Assembly (NCBI GenBank): GCA_049609625.1
Contig: JBMYYR010000008.1
Location: forward strand, 1-46,405
Direction of reading: 5' to 3'
Length of the DNA: 46,405 nucleotides
Source: JBMYYR01 sp049609625
GTDB lineage: Bacteria > Bacteroidota > Bacteroidia > Flavobacteriales > CAJXXR01
How positions within the stretch are numbered: the stretch's first letter is position 1; each line of letters starts with the position of its first letter. Below, piece by piece: positions 17,584-26,333 of this stretch. The notes below the pieces were generated by a model, which saw only the letters and a list, made by a program, of their open reading frames with translations, was not told the origin of the DNA and ran no database searches. The position numbers were made by a program, and so were the translations under genes.

Positions 17584-19041
17584 ATGAGTCATTCCGAAAA
17601 TCAACATCAACCATTGAGTGAAGCCCAGCAAGGGCAAGCCACAGTGATTGATGCACATGAAGGAGAAAAGAAATTATATATAGAAAGTTACGGTTGTCAG
17701 ATGAATTTTTCTGATTCTGAGATTGTGGCGTCCATTCTAAACAAAGACGGTTACTCGACCACAAGAGACTTGGACGAAGCCGATTTGATTTTTGTCAACA
17801 CCTGCTCTATTCGCGAAAAAGCCGAACAAACTGTTCGTAAGCGTTTAACAACTTTCCAGAAACTCAAAAAAGCCAAACCAAAGCTAAAAGTTGGCGTTTT
17901 GGGTTGTATGGCTGAGCGTCTGAAAGACAAATTTTTGGAAGAAGAAAAAATTGTTGATTTGGTGGTTGGCCCCGATGCTTATCGTGATTTGCCAAATTTA
18001 TTGACTGAGTTAGATGGCGGAAGAAAAGCTGTCAATGTCTTGCTGAGTACGGAAGAAACTTACGCCGATATTGCGCCTGTGCGTTTGGGTGGTAATGGCA
18101 TTTCTGCCTTTGTTTCCATTATGCGTGGTTGCGATAATATGTGTGCTTTTTGCGTTGTGCCGTTTACGCGTGGGCGCGAACGTAGCCGAGATCTTGAAAG
18201 TATCTTGCAGGAAGTCAAGGATTTAGCTAACAATGGTTATAAAGAAGTAACTTTGCTCGGGCAAAACGTCGATTCGTATTTATGGTATGGCGGCGGCCCA
18301 AAAAAGCATTTCAAAAATTTGTCTGACATCGAAAAAGCGAGTTCAACAAATTTTGCTCAATTACTCGATCAGGTTGCACAAGTTGATGCTTCGGTTCGGA
18401 TTAGATTCTCGACTTCGCATCCGCAAGACATGACCGACGACGTGTTTCATGCCATGGCAAAACACCACAATATTTGTAATTATATTCATTTGCCATTCCA
18501 GTCGGGAAGTACTCGAATTTTAGAATTAATGAACCGTGGTTATACCTCCGAATGGTATAAACAGCGTATAGATTCGATGAAAAAAATTATTCCAGATTGT
18601 GGAATTTCTCATGATATTATCACCGGATTCTGTACCGAAACCGAAGAAGATCATCAGCAAACTTTGGCTTTGATGGATTATGTGCAATTCGATTATGGAT
18701 TTATGTTTGCTTATTCTGAACGACCAAATACTTTGGCTGCCAAAAAAATGGAAGATGATGTGCCTTTAGACGTCAAAAAACGCCGTTTGACTGAAATCAT
18801 CAACAAACAACAAGCGCATTCTTTGGCAAACAATAAAAAACAAATCGGAAAAACCTTCGAAGTTTTAGTTGAAGGCTTTTCCAAACGTTCTGATGAACAT
18901 TTGTATGGAAGAACAACTCAAAATACAGTAGCTATTTTCCCAAAAGAACATTACAAAAAAGGAGATTATGTTCAGGTTAAAATCCATGATTGCACCTCGG
19001 CAACGCTGTTTGGAAATGCTGTTGAAAACCAAAACGCTTAA
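17584..19041 (+). CDS. miaB: tRNA-2-methylthio-N6-dimethylallyladenosine synthase
   Basis: MiaB adds a methylthio group to i6A37 in tRNAs reading UNN codons, using radical SAM chemistry and two Fe-S clusters. The N-terminal cluster ligands are Cys38 (YGCQMN), Cys74 (NTCSIREKA) and Cys108 (LGCMAER). The radical SAM CxxxCxxC is Cys183, Cys187 and Cys190 in GCDNMCAFC. A TRAM domain fills about 415-480. At 485 residues it is slightly longer than E. coli MiaB, with a ~30-residue polar N-terminal extension. The sigma-54 activator begins 15 nt after it. Confidence 0.96.
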   Translation: MSHSENQHQPLSEAQQGQATVIDAHEGEKKLYIESYGCQMNFSDSEIVASILNKDGYSTTRDLDEADLIFVNTCSIREKAEQTVRKRLTTFQKLKKAKPKLKVGVLGCMAERLKDKFLEEEKIVDLVVGPDAYRDLPNLLTELDGGRKAVNVLLSTEETYADIAPVRLGGNGISAFVSIMRGCDNMCAFCVVPFTRGRERSRDLESILQEVKDLANNGYKEVTLLGQNVDSYLWYGGGPKKHFKNLSDIEKASSTNFAQLLDQVAQVDASVRIRFSTSHPQDMTDDVFHAMAKHHNICNYIHLPFQSGSTRILELMNRGYTSEWYKQRIDSMKKIIPDCGISHDIITGFCTETEEDHQQTLALMDYVQFDYGFMFAYSERPNTLAAKKMEDDVPLDVKKRRLTEIINKQQAHSLANNKKQIGKTFEVLVEGFSKRSDEHLYGRTTQNTVAIFPKEHYKKGDYVQVKIHDCTSATLFGNAVENQNA

Positions 19042-19056
19042 CTCAAAACACGACCT

Positions 19057-20358
19057 ATGGCGCAAGTGCAAGACATAAAACAACGTTTTGGAATTATTGG
19101 CTTTTCTGCCGGGCTAGATCGTGCCATTCAGAAAGCCATGCAAGTGGCAGCGACTGATATTTCGGTACTTATTTCGGGGGAAAGTGGAACGGGAAAAGAA
19201 GTCATTCCGAAAATTATTCATCAGCTTTCGCAAAAAAAACACAAAGCCTTTATTCCTGTCAATTGTGGAGCTTTGCCCGAAGGAACCATAGATTCTGAAC
19301 TTTTTGGACACGAAAAAGGCGCTTTTACTGGAGCTTCTGGAGCCAGAAAAGGCTATTTTGAAGAAGCCGATGGCGGCACTATTTTTTTGGATGAAGTTGC
19401 CGAGCTGCCTTTAGCCACTCAAGTTAGATTGTTGCGCGTGCTCGAAACAGGCGAATTTATCAAAGTAGGTTCGTCCAAAGTTCAAAAAACCAATGTGCGG
19501 ATTGTGGCAGCTTCTCACGTCAATTTATTTGAGGCGATAGAAAAAGGAACATTCCGAGAAGATTTATTTTATAGACTAAATACAGTTCAAATCAATTTGC
19601 CTGCTTTGCGCGATCGAGGCGAGGACATCCATTTGCTTTTTAGAAAATTTGCTTCCGATTTTGCTTCTCGATACCATCGCCCAGTTATTCGATTGTCTGA
19701 GCTAGCCATTCAGGTTTTGAACCAATACAACTGGCCTGGAAACATCCGACAATTGAGAAACGTGGTTGAGCAACTTTCTGTTTTTCATGAAGAGAAAGAA
19801 GTTTCATCCGAAACCTTAAAAGAATTTCTTCCTGAATATCAGACTACAACAAGAGCTGTGATGTTGAATAATCAAAAAGGTCAGGATAATTTCAATGAAC
19901 GCGAATTGCTGTACAACGTCCTTTTCGATATGAAAAAAGACCTTGCGGAAGTCAAAAAACTAACTTTGGATTTGATAAAAAACGGCACCAGTTCCGAGTT
20001 TGTAGACGACCACGCTCAGCTTATCCAGAGGCTCCATCGAGACCTCGACGAACCACAGCACCATGCGGACCACAATCCATCTATATTACAACTTGCCGAG
20101 CCCGCTTCTAAATCCGTTATTTACCCCAGCAATACGATTCAGAAAGAAGACCAATCATTTGATTATCAGGCAAATGAAGTTGAATATACCGAAGAAACTG
20201 AAACAGAATCAAAAGACATGTTGACTTTGCAGGACATGGAAATCAAGATGATAAAACATGTTTTAGAAAAATATAAAGGCCGACGAAAAGAAGCCGCCAA
20301 AGCACTTGATATTTCGGAACGCACGCTGTATCGAAAAATAAAACAATACGACTTATGA
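19057..20358 (+). CDS. Sigma-54-interacting AAA+ transcription activator without receiver domain
   Basis: The protein drives open-complex formation by sigma-54 RNA polymerase. The AAA+ domain begins almost at the N-terminus: Walker A GESGTGKE (41-48), the sigma-54 contact loop GAFTGA (88-93) and Walker B GGTIFLDE (106-113, Asp112 and Glu113). A Fis-type helix-turn-helix occupies the last ~45 residues with EAAKALDISERTLYRKI. About 110 acidic, poorly structured residues link the two. There is no phosphoreceiver or GAF domain, so the input signal is not visible in the protein. It overlaps the lptE-like gene by 4 nt and heads an envelope-related cluster. Confidence 0.93.
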   Translation: MAQVQDIKQRFGIIGFSAGLDRAIQKAMQVAATDISVLISGESGTGKEVIPKIIHQLSQKKHKAFIPVNCGALPEGTIDSELFGHEKGAFTGASGARKGYFEEADGGTIFLDEVAELPLATQVRLLRVLETGEFIKVGSSKVQKTNVRIVAASHVNLFEAIEKGTFREDLFYRLNTVQINLPALRDRGEDIHLLFRKFASDFASRYHRPVIRLSELAIQVLNQYNWPGNIRQLRNVVEQLSVFHEEKEVSSETLKEFLPEYQTTTRAVMLNNQKGQDNFNERELLYNVLFDMKKDLAEVKKLTLDLIKNGTSSEFVDDHAQLIQRLHRDLDEPQHHADHNPSILQLAEPASKSVIYPSNTIQKEDQSFDYQANEVEYTEETETESKDMLTLQDMEIKMIKHVLEKYKGRRKEAAKALDISERTLYRKIKQYDL

Positions 20359-20855
20359 TAAAAAAGATAAGTGTTTTTTTGGTTTTGATTTTGTTTGCCA
20401 CGAGCTGTAAATTTTACTCCATTTCGGGCGTCAATGTCAATCCGAAACTAAAAGAATTTACCATCCGACCCATCGCCAATCAGGCCGGAACAGTAAACCC
20501 TACGCTTGCTCTCGATTTGAGAGAAGCTTTGGCAAATCGAATAAACAGACAAACCAGTTTGGTGGAAAACCCCAAAGGCGATGAGCTGGTTTATGAATTG
20601 ATGATAGAACAGTACAACGTTATACCCGTGGGCGTAAATTCTAATGCAGAAGCGGGCGAAAATCGCTTTCAAATTAAAATTAAATGTGTGTTTACGAACA
20701 GCTTAGAACCTGATCAAAATTTTGAAAAAAGCTTTCCTCGTTTTGAAAATTTTGCAAGCGCAGTTTCGTTTCAAAGCGTTGAAGATGAGTTGGTTGAAAA
20801 TTTAATCGATCAGTTGGTTGATGATGTATTTAATGAATCTTTAGCAAATTGGTAA
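20355..20855 (+). CDS. LptE-like LPS-assembly lipoprotein
   Basis: A lipoprotein signal peptide ends in the lipobox FATSC with Cys18 as the lipidated residue. The next ~145 residues resemble the LptE family of Bacteroidota: a strand-rich start (FYSISGVNVNPKLKEFTI), then a helix with LREALANRINRQTSL, followed by strands. LptE plugs the LptD barrel that inserts LPS in the outer membrane. Assignment rests on signal peptide, size, pattern and its place between the sigma-54 activator and secG, a recurring neighbourhood in this phylum. It overlaps the upstream gene by 4 nt. Confidence 0.75.
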   Translation: MIKKISVFLVLILFATSCKFYSISGVNVNPKLKEFTIRPIANQAGTVNPTLALDLREALANRINRQTSLVENPKGDELVYELMIEQYNVIPVGVNSNAEAGENRFQIKIKCVFTNSLEPDQNFEKSFPRFENFASAVSFQSVEDELVENLIDQLVDDVFNESLANW

Positions 20856-21589
20856 TGGATAGCTCAACGCTTATTACTTTGTATCAACAGCCAAGCCAAT
20901 GTTCCGATGAGCAAATGCAAAACTTATCCGAGTATATAGCTCAGCATCCCTACATGACCTTTGCTTTGGTGTTGCAACAAAAAATAAATCAAGAGAAAAA
21001 TCCGAAATTCAAGCGAGCAGACCATCAAAAAAAATCAATTTTATTATCGCCCAATAGTTCGACCAGCTTTTTTTATTTAACGGAAGTAGAAGACGCCGAA
21101 CAGACTCTAAACCAGTCCGATATAGAAGACATCGAAGCCATCGCATTGGTCGATTTGCCTGTAGATGTTCATATTGAGAAGAAAAAAGAATCGGTTGAAG
21201 AAGCCCTAAACTACTCCTATTGGCTGAAACTAGCCCTGCAACAAAAAGCCGATGGTTTTGCCGCTCAGCCCAAAACAGAACTACCGCAGCAGGCTCAATC
21301 CGAACTTGATGAAAAGATTGAAAACATCCAGCAATTCATCAAAAAAACCAAACATTTTAAGATTAGTAAAGATAGACTTCAGGCCAATTCAAAAGACTTA
21401 TCTAAACAGCATTTGGTAGAAAATCCTGATTTTACAACCGAAACGTTAGCCCAAATTTATGAAGATCAGGGCTTGTATACAAAAGCAATTCAAGCTTATC
21501 GGATTTTAAGTTTGAAAAATCCAGAAAAAAGTAGTTTCTTTGCAGACCGAATTAAAAACATTCAAGAACTGAAAATCAAAAAATCATGA
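20855..21589 (+). CDS. Conserved Bacteroidota hypothetical protein, TPR-like C-terminus
   Basis: The protein has 244 residues, starting at the ATG at 20855 that shares one base with the previous TAA stop (TAATG). A TTG two codons earlier is possible but less likely. There is no signal peptide. The middle is charged and probably disordered; the C-terminal ~50 residues (TETLAQIYEDQGLYTKAIQAYRIL and on) look like a tetratricopeptide repeat, a protein-binding module. Its function is unknown. Placed between an LptE-like gene and secG, it may help an envelope machine; that is inference. It overlaps secG by 4 nt. Confidence 0.75.
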   Translation: MDSSTLITLYQQPSQCSDEQMQNLSEYIAQHPYMTFALVLQQKINQEKNPKFKRADHQKKSILLSPNSSTSFFYLTEVEDAEQTLNQSDIEDIEAIALVDLPVDVHIEKKKESVEEALNYSYWLKLALQQKADGFAAQPKTELPQQAQSELDEKIENIQQFIKKTKHFKISKDRLQANSKDLSKQHLVENPDFTTETLAQIYEDQGLYTKAIQAYRILSLKNPEKSSFFADRIKNIQELKIKKS

Positions 21590-21945
21590 TACTATTAGGA
21601 GTACTTATCGTTTTAGTCTGTGTATTGCTAGCCATTACAGTTATGGTGCAAAACCCCAAAGGCGGTGGACTTTCGTCAACGTTTGGCGGCGGAAACCAAG
21701 TGTTAGGTGTGCATAGAACAACCAATTTTCTCGAAAAAATGACCTGGGCTATGGCCATTGCGCTTTTGGCTTTGATTCTATCAACCCACATGATGAATCC
21801 CAACGCAAATGTTGAAACCCAACAACTGAACCAAGATTTATTAGAAGAAGCTGCCGTACCTGCCGCTGGTTCTGATCAGCTTATCAACGACCTCGAAAGC
21901 GAAACTCCAGCTGCGCCAGCAACAACACCCGAAACCGAACAATAG
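21586..21945 (+). CDS. secG: Preprotein translocase subunit SecG
   Basis: SecG is the small accessory subunit of the SecYEG channel in the inner membrane. The 119-residue protein has two hydrophobic helices (about 1-20 and 51-68) around the conserved loop MVQNPKGGGLSSTFGG, followed by an acidic, alanine- and proline-rich tail typical of Bacteroidota SecG. It overlaps the upstream gene by 4 nt and is the last gene before a strong terminator. Confidence 0.94.
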   Translation: MILLGVLIVLVCVLLAITVMVQNPKGGGLSSTFGGGNQVLGVHRTTNFLEKMTWAMAIALLALILSTHMMNPNANVETQQLNQDLLEEAAVPAAGSDQLINDLESETPAAPATTPETEQ

Positions 21946-21974
21946 GTTTATTTTTAAACGTTTACAATTACAAA

Positions 21975-22010
21975 AAAAAGCCACTTACTTATCAAAGCAA
22001 GTGGCTTTTT
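21975..22010 (+). terminator. Rho-independent terminator after secG
   Basis: Twelve-bp perfect stem AAAAAGCCACTT / AAGTGGCTTTTT with a 12-nt loop, followed by more T bases. It closes the miaB-to-secG transcript. Confidence 0.9.
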
Positions 22011-22140
22011 TTGTAACACAAACAGGTGTTCAAGGAATTAAAGCGGCCATTAAATAGTCAATCTATAGCGTGAAACACCTAAATTATAAGGTGTTTGTTC
22101 TGTTTTTTATTGATTTAGAGCACAAAAGTTTATAAAAAGC

Positions 22141-22170
22141 TTGGAGATTGAATATTAAAGATTAAATTTG
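22141..22170 (+). promoter_or_regulatory. Bacteroidota promoter for rpmB: TTG-N19-TAAATTTG
   Basis: The -33 triplet TTG (22141-22143) and the -7 box TAAATTTG (22163-22170) are separated by 19 nt, matching the Bacteroidota consensus in both elements. The rpmB ATG is 42 nt downstream, leaving a leader of about 35 nt. Confidence 0.75.
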
Positions 22171-22212
22171 CAGTCCTTAAAAAAGTAAACAACTGTTTTA
22201 AAATTATATACT

Positions 22213-22458
22213 ATGTCAAGAATTTGTCAACTAACTGGAAAAAAAGCAATGGTGGGAAACAATGTATCTCACTCTGTTAGAAGAACAAAACGAAGGTTTG
22301 AAGTAAATTTGATAAAAAAGCGTTTCTTTCTTCCCGAAGAAGATAAGTGGGTAACCATGCGAGTAGCTGCATCTACCCTCAGAACAATAAACAAAATTGG
22401 TATTTCGGAAGCTATCAAAAGAGCAAAAGAAAGCGGAACGTATACTGCCAAAGCATAA
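22213..22458 (+). CDS. rpmB: 50S ribosomal protein L28
   Basis: The protein has 81 residues and is basic, starting MSRICQLTGKKAMVGNNVSHS, the L28 signature, and continuing with RRFEVNLIKKRFF and a C-terminal helix SEAIKRAKESG. L28 binds 23S rRNA in the large subunit. It has its own promoter and a terminator 25 nt after the stop, so it appears monocistronic. In most Bacteroidota rpmG and a small DUF4295 gene follow at once; they are absent here. Confidence 0.97.
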   Translation: MSRICQLTGKKAMVGNNVSHSVRRTKRRFEVNLIKKRFFLPEEDKWVTMRVAASTLRTINKIGISEAIKRAKESGTYTAKA

Positions 22459-22484
22459 TACGGTATTTAGACGTTTATAATACA

Positions 22485-22512
22485 AAAAACCTTAGCAAAA
22501 GCTAAGGTTTTT
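22485..22512 (+). terminator. Rho-independent terminator after rpmB
   Basis: Twelve-bp stem AAAAACCTTAGC / GCTAAGGTTTTT with a 4-nt AAAA loop and a following T run, 27 nt after the rpmB stop. Confidence 0.92.
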
Positions 22513-22513
22513 T

Positions 22514-22896
22514 TATGCTTGAATATTCATTAATTTTGTTCAAAACCAAACGAATAATCCTCAGGCCAATACCGCTATCGGACATCAGATTATGAGTCTA
22601 TATTTTGATATTAATCCACTCTTAATCAACACCCTACAAGCCATTCGACTTATACAACCTACGGCTTAAAACACAGGCTTATTCGCAACGGAAAAAGTTT
22701 ACAACAACAAACCTTTAATCTCTTTTATTAGACTCCTTTTTTGATTCTTTTCCACCTATTGAAACACCAACACTTAGCTCGCCCAATCAGACGGACGCTG
22801 TTCTTTTTTTGAACTTCCGCCAAAAAGTTAAGTTCTAATCGTCCTATTCCAGCAAAAAGCATTAATTTTAAGCGTTTTTTGAAACCTTTTGTCAAC
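22514..22896 (+). other. Intergenic region without a recognisable gene
   Basis: About 380 nt between the rpmB terminator and the Fur-family gene. Short open frames exist on both strands, the longest about 43 codons with no usable start or familiar motif. I see no tRNA, clear hairpin or repeat. It presumably contains the promoter of the Fur-family gene, but no good TAnnTTTG box lies close to its ATG. Confidence 0.6.
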
Positions 22897-23346
22897 ATGA
22901 ATTTAGAAGAAAACCAAAACGTTCAAGAGCTTGTAAAATCAGTTTTTACACGATTTCTGGAAACCAATAAACATCGGAAAACACCCGAGCGTTTTGCCAT
23001 TTTGCAAGAAATTTACAATCAAGACAAACATTTTGATATCGAGACCTTGTTTGTGCTGATGAAAGAAAAAAAATATCGGGTGAGCAGAGCTACGCTATAC
23101 AATACTGTCGAATTGTTGATGGATTGTAACCTGGTTCGAAAACATCAGTTTGGGAGAAACACCGCCCAATTCGAGAAATCATTTACCAACAAACAACACG
23201 ACCATATTATTTTAGAAAATGGCGAAGTGATTGAGTTTTGCGATCCTCGAATCCAAAAAATAAAAGAATCAATAGAAGAAATTTTTGATGTCGAAGTCTT
23301 GAGTCATGCGCTCAATATCTACGCTAGAAAACAAGAAAAAAAATAA
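22897..23346 (+). CDS. Fur-family transcriptional regulator
   Basis: The 149-residue protein has an N-terminal winged helix (TPERFAILQEIY, then SRATLYNTVELLMDCNLV) and a C-terminal metal and dimer domain with the KQHDHIILENG motif, which supplies histidine ligands in Fur, Zur and PerR. The CxxC pairs of a structural zinc site are missing, as in many Bacteroidota members. I cannot tell which metal or stress it senses. I choose the ATG at 22897; an in-frame TTG at 22879 would add six unlikely residues. The purA ATG follows 19 nt after the stop. Confidence 0.88.
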   Translation: MNLEENQNVQELVKSVFTRFLETNKHRKTPERFAILQEIYNQDKHFDIETLFVLMKEKKYRVSRATLYNTVELLMDCNLVRKHQFGRNTAQFEKSFTNKQHDHIILENGEVIEFCDPRIQKIKESIEEIFDVEVLSHALNIYARKQEKK

Positions 23347-23365
23347 CACAAACGAACCTAGAATT

Positions 23366-24634
23366 ATGGCAGTTGATGTATTATTAGGCCTTCAATGGGG
23401 CGACGAAGGAAAAGGAAAAATTGTAGATGTATTGAGTCGAGATTACGACATTATTGCCCGATTTCAAGGTGGCCCAAACGCTGGCCATACCTTAGAGTTC
23501 GACAATATCAAGCACGTGTTGCATACCATTCCTTCAGGGATTTTTCATGATGATGTGATTAATGTGGTAGGAAATGGCGTGGTGATTGATCCTGTTATTT
23601 TCCAAAACGAACTCAATAATTTGGATAAATACAAGATTGAGTATCAAAAAAAGCTGAAAATTGCCCGAAAAGCTCATCTTATTCTCCCAACCCACCGTTT
23701 GTTAGACGCAGCTTCGGAAGCGGCGAAAGGCAAAACCAAAATTGGATCGACGCTAAAAGGCATCGGGCCAACCTATATGGACAAAACAGGAAGAAACGGA
23801 CTGAGAATTGGCGACATCGAACATCCGAATTTTAAATCCAAATACCGAGCATTGGTTGAAAAACACCTCGATATTTTGTCTCATCACGACATTCAGTTCA
23901 ACCTCGACGAACTCGAAAAACCTTGGTTTGAAGCCATTTCGCAAATTTCAAAACTAGATTTTATCGACTGCGAACACTATCTTGATCAAGCCATAAAAGA
24001 CCAGAAAACCATTCTAGCAGAAGGCGCACAAGGCACCTTGCTCGATATCGACTTTGGCACCTATCCTTTTGTAACCTCATCAAACACCATAACCGCCGGA
24101 GCTTGTACGGGCTTGGGCATTGCGCCGAACAAAATTGGAGAAGTGTTTGGAATTTTTAAGGCCTATTGCACCCGCGTAGGTTCGGGGCCATTCCCCACCG
24201 AGCTCGACAACGAAGTGGGCGAAAAACTCCGCCAACAAGGTCATGAATTTGGCGCAACCACTGGCCGAGAGCGTCGCTGTGGCTGGATCGATCTACCCGC
24301 TTTGCATTATGCCATCAAAATAAACGGCGTTACCCAATTGATGATGATGAAAGCCGATGTACTCTCAGGATTTGAAGACTTGAAAGTCTGCGAAAGCTAC
24401 GAGTTTAACGGCAAAAACATCAAAGACTTTCCTTATAGTATAGATGCCGACAATACGCTTGAACCAAATTACGTCAGCTTGCCCATCTGGAAAGAAGACC
24501 TCACCAAAGGCGAAACCATGGACGATATGCCAAAAGCATTACATGATTATGTCCAGTATTTAGAAAAAAACCTCCAAACGCCAATCAAAATTGTATCTGT
24601 TGGACCAGACCGAAAACAAACCATTTTTAGATAA
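23366..24634 (+). CDS. purA: Adenylosuccinate synthetase
   Basis: PurA joins IMP and aspartate with GTP, the first committed step to AMP. The 422-residue protein begins with the GTP-binding loop LLGLQWGDEGKGK and keeps the NAGHT switch (GGPNAGHT), the GTTGRERRCGWID region and the C-terminal GPDRKQT motif. The ATG at 23366 sits directly before this loop as in other PurA proteins; an open extension 20 codons upstream overlaps the Fur gene and is not needed. Its 3' end overlaps the next gene by up to 44 nt. Confidence 0.97.
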   Translation: MAVDVLLGLQWGDEGKGKIVDVLSRDYDIIARFQGGPNAGHTLEFDNIKHVLHTIPSGIFHDDVINVVGNGVVIDPVIFQNELNNLDKYKIEYQKKLKIARKAHLILPTHRLLDAASEAAKGKTKIGSTLKGIGPTYMDKTGRNGLRIGDIEHPNFKSKYRALVEKHLDILSHHDIQFNLDELEKPWFEAISQISKLDFIDCEHYLDQAIKDQKTILAEGAQGTLLDIDFGTYPFVTSSNTITAGACTGLGIAPNKIGEVFGIFKAYCTRVGSGPFPTELDNEVGEKLRQQGHEFGATTGRERRCGWIDLPALHYAIKINGVTQLMMMKADVLSGFEDLKVCESYEFNGKNIKDFPYSIDADNTLEPNYVSLPIWKEDLTKGETMDDMPKALHDYVQYLEKNLQTPIKIVSVGPDRKQTIFR

Positions 24635-26174
24635 TAGCCAGACCAAAACATCATCTAAACGTGGCTTTGGACTAAACGTTTTTGTCCTGTGTTGTGCGTT
24701 TGCTTGGCTGTTGCCGATGCAGACTCAAGCGCAGTCTTCGCAAATCAAACTGATTTGGGCCAAGCAAACCGAAGGTCTAAAAGCAAAAGACAACTACGCA
24801 CATCGGCTCACCGGCGACGTCCATCTGCGGCACGACAGCACCGACTTATATTGCGACAGCGCCTGGCTTTACCTCAACGACAACCGTTTTGAAGCCTTTG
24901 GGAACGTTTTGCTGAAAAAAGGCGATTCGGTAGAGCTCGAATGCCAATACCTCAGCTATGGCGGAAACCAACATCTGGCAAAAGCCAAACATCAGGTTTA
25001 CCTCAAAAAAGACACCGTTCGGCTCTATTCTGATGAAATGCATTACCACATAAAAGAAAAATGGGCCAGCTACCAAAATGGAGGCCGTGTAATAAACGAC
25101 CTCGATACCCTAAGCAGCCAAGACGCCATGTTTGATTTTCAGACCCATCAAATTGTGTTCAAACATCAAGTCGAAATTAGAAATGCCGACCTGCGAAGCA
25201 CCTCAGAATATTTGGATTATAACACCAAATCGAAAAATATTCAACTTCGAGATGACGTTCGTATTTATACCGACAGCAGCACCATTTTTCTCGATCGGGC
25301 AAAACATATACATTATAATAAGGAGATTCGTGGCTCGGGAAACATCCACGCCCAGCACCAACACTACACCTTGTTTTCGGACTCTGTGTTGATGCACACC
25401 CAAGACAGCACACTTTGGGCTTGGGGAAACATTCATTTTATTGACAGCATAGACCGGCTGGAGCTAAAAGCACAGCAGGCTATTCTGGAAAAACAAAAGC
25501 AATATAATTTCTTTTCCGACTCCGTTTTTCTGCGCCAAATAGAAAGGCCCGACACCTTCTATTGCTTTGCCGACACCATGGAACTCTGGGGCAACAACGA
25601 CTTACTGAACCTAGAAGCACGCTCGCGAGTGCGTTTATGGCGAGAAGCCTTGAGTTTGAGCTGTTCGTTTTTGAAATTCGACGAAAGCAAACAGCACATC
25701 AAAACGCAAAACAAACCTCTAATGTGGCTGGGCGAACAACAAATAGTTGCCGATAGTGCGCTGATTAAACTAAAATCAAACACCTTAGATAGCGCATTTT
25801 TTGATGGCGATGTCTTTTTGATGATGCCCGAAGACGATACCTTAGATCTGTTTTCTCAGGTCAAAGGGCAACATATTGCTATAGATATTGATAGCAATGC
25901 GCTGTCCACCGTGTTGGTTGATGCCAATGTTGAGGTCTTATATTGTATGTTTGAAGAAGAGAAGTTTACGGGCATAAACCGCTTAGATGGCGCAAAACTC
26001 AAACTATTCTTACACAAAAATGAGATTTCGAGACTGGTTTACCTGCTCAATATTGAAGGAAAAATGCGCCCAAGCCAAGACATAACAAAAAAGAATCGAT
26101 TTTTATCTCAATTTAAAGATTGGCGTGTTTTTAAGCCTCAAAAATCTGATTTTCAGATAAATAATATGTTTTAA
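24591..26174 (+). CDS. OstA/LptA-like LPS transport protein
   Basis: A signal peptide (hydrophobic core about 28-43, ending MQTQAQ) precedes a long run of short beta-jellyroll repeats: HLTGDVHLRHDSTDLYCDSAWLY-like units recur down the protein (residues ~55-420). This is the OstA/LptA fold that bridges LPS across the periplasm. At 527 residues it is far longer than E. coli LptA (185), as is usual in Bacteroidota. No ATG is available: the frame is closed by a stop at 24561 and the only plausible starts are TTG at 24591 or TTG at 24600, both inside purA. Translation is therefore probably coupled to purA. Confidence 0.82.
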   Translation: MYLLDQTENKPFLDNSQTKTSSKRGFGLNVFVLCCAFAWLLPMQTQAQSSQIKLIWAKQTEGLKAKDNYAHRLTGDVHLRHDSTDLYCDSAWLYLNDNRFEAFGNVLLKKGDSVELECQYLSYGGNQHLAKAKHQVYLKKDTVRLYSDEMHYHIKEKWASYQNGGRVINDLDTLSSQDAMFDFQTHQIVFKHQVEIRNADLRSTSEYLDYNTKSKNIQLRDDVRIYTDSSTIFLDRAKHIHYNKEIRGSGNIHAQHQHYTLFSDSVLMHTQDSTLWAWGNIHFIDSIDRLELKAQQAILEKQKQYNFFSDSVFLRQIERPDTFYCFADTMELWGNNDLLNLEARSRVRLWREALSLSCSFLKFDESKQHIKTQNKPLMWLGEQQIVADSALIKLKSNTLDSAFFDGDVFLMMPEDDTLDLFSQVKGQHIAIDIDSNALSTVLVDANVEVLYCMFEEEKFTGINRLDGAKLKLFLHKNEISRLVYLLNIEGKMRPSQDITKKNRFLSQFKDWRVFKPQKSDFQINNMF

Positions 26175-26333
26175 CAGAAGCTAAGACGATGAGTTAGGGA
26201 TATGAAATTGTAAATAAATTGAATAAAAAACAAAGAAATAGCTTGTAGTTCTAAAAAATAACCTAAATTCACATCCTGAAAAGAGGAGATAATTTACTTT
26301 TAATCACGAAACCAAAACAAGTATTAAGTCATT

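Noticed and set aside
22514..22896. Possible decayed gene between rpmB and the Fur-family gene
   Set aside because: No frame longer than about 43 codons and no recognisable remnant on either strand.
23306..23365. N-terminal extension of PurA overlapping the Fur-family gene
   Set aside because: PurA proteins begin right before the GTP loop; the ATG at 23366 matches this.
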